Assembly: GCF_032118995.1 (NCBI RefSeq)
Contig: NC_092651.1
Location: forward strand, 7,976,785 to 8,040,784
DNA from: Asterias amurensis
Lineage: Eukaryota; Echinodermata; Asteroidea; Forcipulatida; Asteriidae
DNA length: 64,000 nucleotides
Direction: 5' to 3'
Under the pieces are notes generated by a model. That model saw nothing but the letters and a program-made list of their open reading frames with translations. It was not told where the DNA came from and did not search any database. Shown piece after piece: positions 61,601 to 64,000 of this stretch. Position 1 is the stretch's first letter, and each line of letters begins with the position of its first letter. The translations under genes and the position numbers were made by a program.

Positions 61601-62730
61601 ATTGTTATCTCGCAACTTCGACGACCGATTGAGTTACCAATAGAGCCCAGTGTCTTTAAAATAAAGTATATTAATATTCAACAAACTAACATTTGAAAAT
61701 TTCAAAACGTGGTCGCGCCGAAAATCTGGAATAGGAATATATCAGAATCTGAGAAAAATTTCCGCGTAGGAACGCTTCTCAGATTCAAATGTTAGGGTGG
61801 TTAGAGTTAGGGTTAGGGTTAAAATTGACCACATTACTTCAAAGTGATGTTTCTCAAATTGCTTTATACTATCGAAAGCTGCTGTAGATTTCTAACTAAT
61901 AAGTTCTTATTGCAATTCATTTTAAGAGTGATTATCAAATGTATACCTTCTCTTCAATGAAGTCATAGTTCTCATAACAACTACACATTGTCCTATACAA
62001 ATCAGTTTCAGAAATATATTTATGTAGGCCCTATAGGCCTATATTAAAATAAGTATTCAAATGTGTTAATATCTCACTTTGGAGTATTTTTACTTTATAA
62101 AGTACTCGTATTACAGAGAACTTGCTATTCGGCATTCGGTTATCAGAATAGTTTGTACTTGGGCACTTTAATCGTTATCAAAGACTAAAGTATAATGTTC
62201 TTGGCTATACGGGACCAGTTGGCCACTCTAGTAGTCGGCAGTATTGTCTTTTTAATAAGATGTCAGAATATCGGCCCAGCTAACGTTGAGCCACTCGTTG
62301 AAAAACGACCTGCTGAAAACATTTCCCTACGTCATGTTGCCCCTATCGATGTGACCCAAAAATGAGTAGGCAGTCATATAGACTTTTATCACAGTGTGGC
62401 CATCTTGATTTTACTTCATTCCAAATTGTAACCAAACGGAGGCTGGACGAAACCATAGTCTGGTGCCATGTTTTGCGCAATGAATGTTAGCATTAATTAC
62501 TGTTATGGAAACAGGAAAAATGACCAAGATGGTGACAGCGTGATAAATAGTACTATGGTGTTATCTTATCTTTATGCTAGATTCATAACACAATTATGAC
62601 GTTTACCTGTATACGCTGACGATGACGATGACGAGTATGATTCGTCTTCTGCCAATCCTTCAGCAGCCAAACAGCAAGCTACAGCAATAGATAAGACCAA
62701 GAGGCCTCGACATCCTACAAAAACAAACAT
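55198..62730 (-). CDS. Secreted two-VWC-module protein, gene C (copy of gene A)
   Basis: Four minus-strand exons, 62730-62607, 61084-60872, 56786-56589 and 55637-55198, have the same phases and splice sites as gene A and no interruption. The product is about 324 residues: signal peptide, VWC type B, VWC type A and the unrecognised C-terminal domain. Exon 2 is 6 bp shorter than in gene A and has many replacement changes in its first half; exons 1, 3 and 4 differ by only a few residues. The minisatellite in intron 2 is longer than in unit 1. Both copies look intact, so both may be expressed. Confidence 0.85.
56589..56786 (-). CDS. Gene C exon 3: second VWC module (type A)
   Basis: The 198-bp phase 1-1 exon has the same length and encoded protein as gene A exon 3; the difference I noticed is silent. 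Acceptor and donor are conserved. Confidence 0.9.
56909..58637 (+). repeat. 53-bp minisatellite, gene C intron 2
   Basis: Same family as at 9,003 with about three more units, different at its left end (extra CCCCATCGG-type units and three tandem TTGGTCAACTTTGCTATTTC short units). Confidence 0.9.
58803..59694. mobile_element. Inverted-repeat element in gene C intron 2
   Basis: Counterpart of the element at 10,745. Confidence 0.45.
59802..60460. mobile_element. Nested TTTAAAGGAACACGTTGCC MITEs, gene C intron 2
   Basis: Same nested arrangement as at 11,741; the inner palindrome is 59,889-60,283. Confidence 0.75.
60802..60843. mobile_element. Solo end of the 1.85-kb element family, unit 2
   Basis: Counterpart of the solo end at 12,745, next to exon 2 of gene C. 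Confidence 0.6.
60872..61084 (-). CDS. Gene C exon 2: first VWC module (type B, divergent)
   Basis: The 213-bp phase 1-1 exon keeps all ten VWC cysteines. Compared with gene A, the first half reads SNDLPCIGPGDRSYRMYLHG, with changes at most non-cysteine positions and two residues missing. Most base changes in the exon alter the amino acid. Confidence 0.88.
61143..61315 (+). mobile_element. Penelope-like terminal fragment, unit 2
   Basis: Counterpart of the fragment at 13,200, with about 160 bp less of the flank that lies between it and exon 2 in unit 1. Confidence 0.5.
61346..61660 (+). mobile_element. GGACACTATTGGTAATT-family MITE, gene C intron 1
   Basis: Counterpart of the copy at 13,446. 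Confidence 0.7.
62379..62549. mobile_element. Short MITE, TAGACTTTTATCACAGTGTGG ends, near gene C exon 1
   Basis: Counterpart of the copy at 14,464. Confidence 0.6.
62607..62730 (-). CDS. Gene C exon 1: signal peptide
   Basis: The 124-bp exon has the same signal peptide as gene A and a slightly changed Ser-rich end (a Ser-Ala pair where gene A has Leu-Ser). The donor is again GTAAAC in phase 1. Confidence 0.85.
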
Positions 62731-62841
62731 GACAATAACACCCAATACTTCTTAGTTACTTATTGGAAGAACAACACCACTCAGTCAGGCAAACTTGTTC
62801 CAGCACCAGGCTCACTGAATCAGTAACTTGTTGCAGCTTGC

Positions 62842-62880
62842 TTATATAGCTTTGGTGTCAGCATTGAAATAACCAATAGG
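62842..62880 (-). promoter_or_regulatory. Gene C core promoter: TATA and CCAAT boxes
   Basis: TATATAA is read on the minus strand at 62848-62842 and an inverted CCAAT box at 62877-62873. Spacing is the same as upstream of gene A. Confidence 0.6.
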
Positions 62881-63058
62881 GTACCTCCAATAAGTAACTA
62901 CATTCCCGCATGGGGGACTATTAGCGCATCGGGTGAGTGGAACCTGATATTATGCTGACACTTGCTAAAAGTTTCAAGCTACATGACACACCACACCAAT
63001 TTCTCGGAACCTGTTTTTATGTTCTGATGACTGTAGCAGACCGTCGGTTCGATGATCT

Positions 63059-63306
63059 GGGCCCAATTTCATAGAGCTGCTATGAGCACAACAATTTGCT
63101 TAGCACGAAATTTCTTCCTTGATGAAAACAGGATTTCCAACCATATTTCCATTTGTCGCATAAATTGCTTGTTATTGGTATTCAGCTGTTGTTGTTTGCT
63201 GAACCTTAAAATCAACTGGAATTTTGGTTGGTAATCCTGTTTTATCAAGGAAGAAATTGCAGGCTAAGCAAATTTCTTTGCTAAGCAGCTCTATGAATTT
63301 GGGCCC
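63059..63306. mobile_element. GGGCCCAATTTCATA palindromic MITE, unit 2
   Basis: Counterpart of the copy at 15,130. Confidence 0.8.
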
Positions 63307-63750
63307 AGTTGGGGTGGGTTGGACAGACATTGTTTTGCATGAAGAAGAGAAAACAGTGAGAGAAGCAAAGGGAACTGATGAAACAAACATTCAAACATAA
63401 CATAATGATGCACCCCGTTGTGCAAATTGTTTACATTCAGCGCTGCAAGAACCCACCTATAGCTAATGTCATTTCACATAGCTAAGCGATTTGATGGTGT
63501 CGGCAGTGTAGCCATTCAGGGGCAGCATCTTTTCAATATTATGAGAAAATATAAATGTGCACCATTTTATTTTCCATAAAATGAAAGAGATGTGAAAGCC
63601 TAAATGCCTATATGCATTAAAAATGTTGCCTTTTATAATAATCAATCTGAAACCATAAAGAGAAGTTGAACCAGCGCACTTTGTACTTCAATACCCTTTG
63701 CCCGTTCTCCATCCTTGCCCCGTGCCTCGTGCAAACCCTCCTCCCCAATG

Positions 63751-64000
63751 TCTGAAGCCCCTCCCCCTCCACATTGTCTGTAGGTTATAACGATAACTTG
63801 CGTGTGTTTACGGAGGGTCACTTCATTGAACTGCATTTCTAGGGAATTCAGTTTGTTGGTATCGAAGTATATTTTTTGAGTCAAATCACAACTAGAATCA
63901 ACAGCAGGTGTATCATGTTTCCAAATGATATGGACATATCATCTTGTCTTTTGATGACTGTAGATGTTTCTAATGAAGACAGGTTGACGTTATTATGGTA
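63751..64000. repeat. Start of next array unit (cut by window end)
   Basis: Nearly identical to 47,553-47,805, so the array continues beyond the window. Confidence 0.85.

Larger units (their letters stand above)
47553..63750. repeat. Array unit 2 (complete, about 16.2 kb)
   Basis: Runs from one CTGAAGCCCCTCCCC junction to the next at about 63,752. It is colinear with unit 1 over its whole length and carries gene C. 47,553-55,197 holds no gene: only MITEs, one LINE fragment and unique DNA. Confidence 0.9.

Overview
The window is animal nuclear DNA: spliced genes with long introns, LINE, SINE and Penelope-like fragments, and very many short palindromic DNA transposons (MITEs). The mix of MITE families, which I know from memory to be common in echinoderm genomes, suggests an echinoderm, most likely a sea star. 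This rests on recollection and not on a search. I see no rRNA or tRNA gene, CRISPR array or prokaryotic operon.

The main structure is a broken tandem array with a period of about 16 kb. Unit 1 covers 1-17,430 (its left edge lies outside the window). It is followed at once by the start of another unit (17,431-19,065). A truncated unit lies at 43,921-47,552, a complete unit 2 at 47,553-63,750, and a further unit begins at 63,751. Units 1 and 2 are nearly identical by eye. Each carries one minus-strand, four-exon gene for a small secreted protein: a signal peptide, two different von Willebrand factor C (VWC) modules and an unrecognised C-terminal domain. Exon phases agree at every junction, and a TATA box plus a CCAAT box sit upstream of exon 1. 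The truncated unit keeps only the last two exons. The first half of the first VWC exon differs sharply between the two genes, mostly by amino-acid-changing substitutions, while the flanks are nearly the same.

The 26 kb between the units holds a decayed THAP-domain gene (plus strand, 20.6-22.7 kb), a seven-exon minus-strand gene for an acidic protein I do not recognise (34.07-38.86 kb), and a second segmental duplication on either side of it (29.2-32.4 kb and 39.4-43.5 kb). It also holds an inverted SINE pair inside a larger palindrome (32.3-33.3 kb) and an inverted Penelope-like cluster flanked by a 13-bp target repeat (20.0-20.5 kb).

The rest is repeats and unique non-coding DNA. Several repeats have a matching empty site in a paralogous copy inside the window, which gives their relative ages. 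The large duplications could in part be two haplotypes joined by the assembly; this is recorded as a finding.
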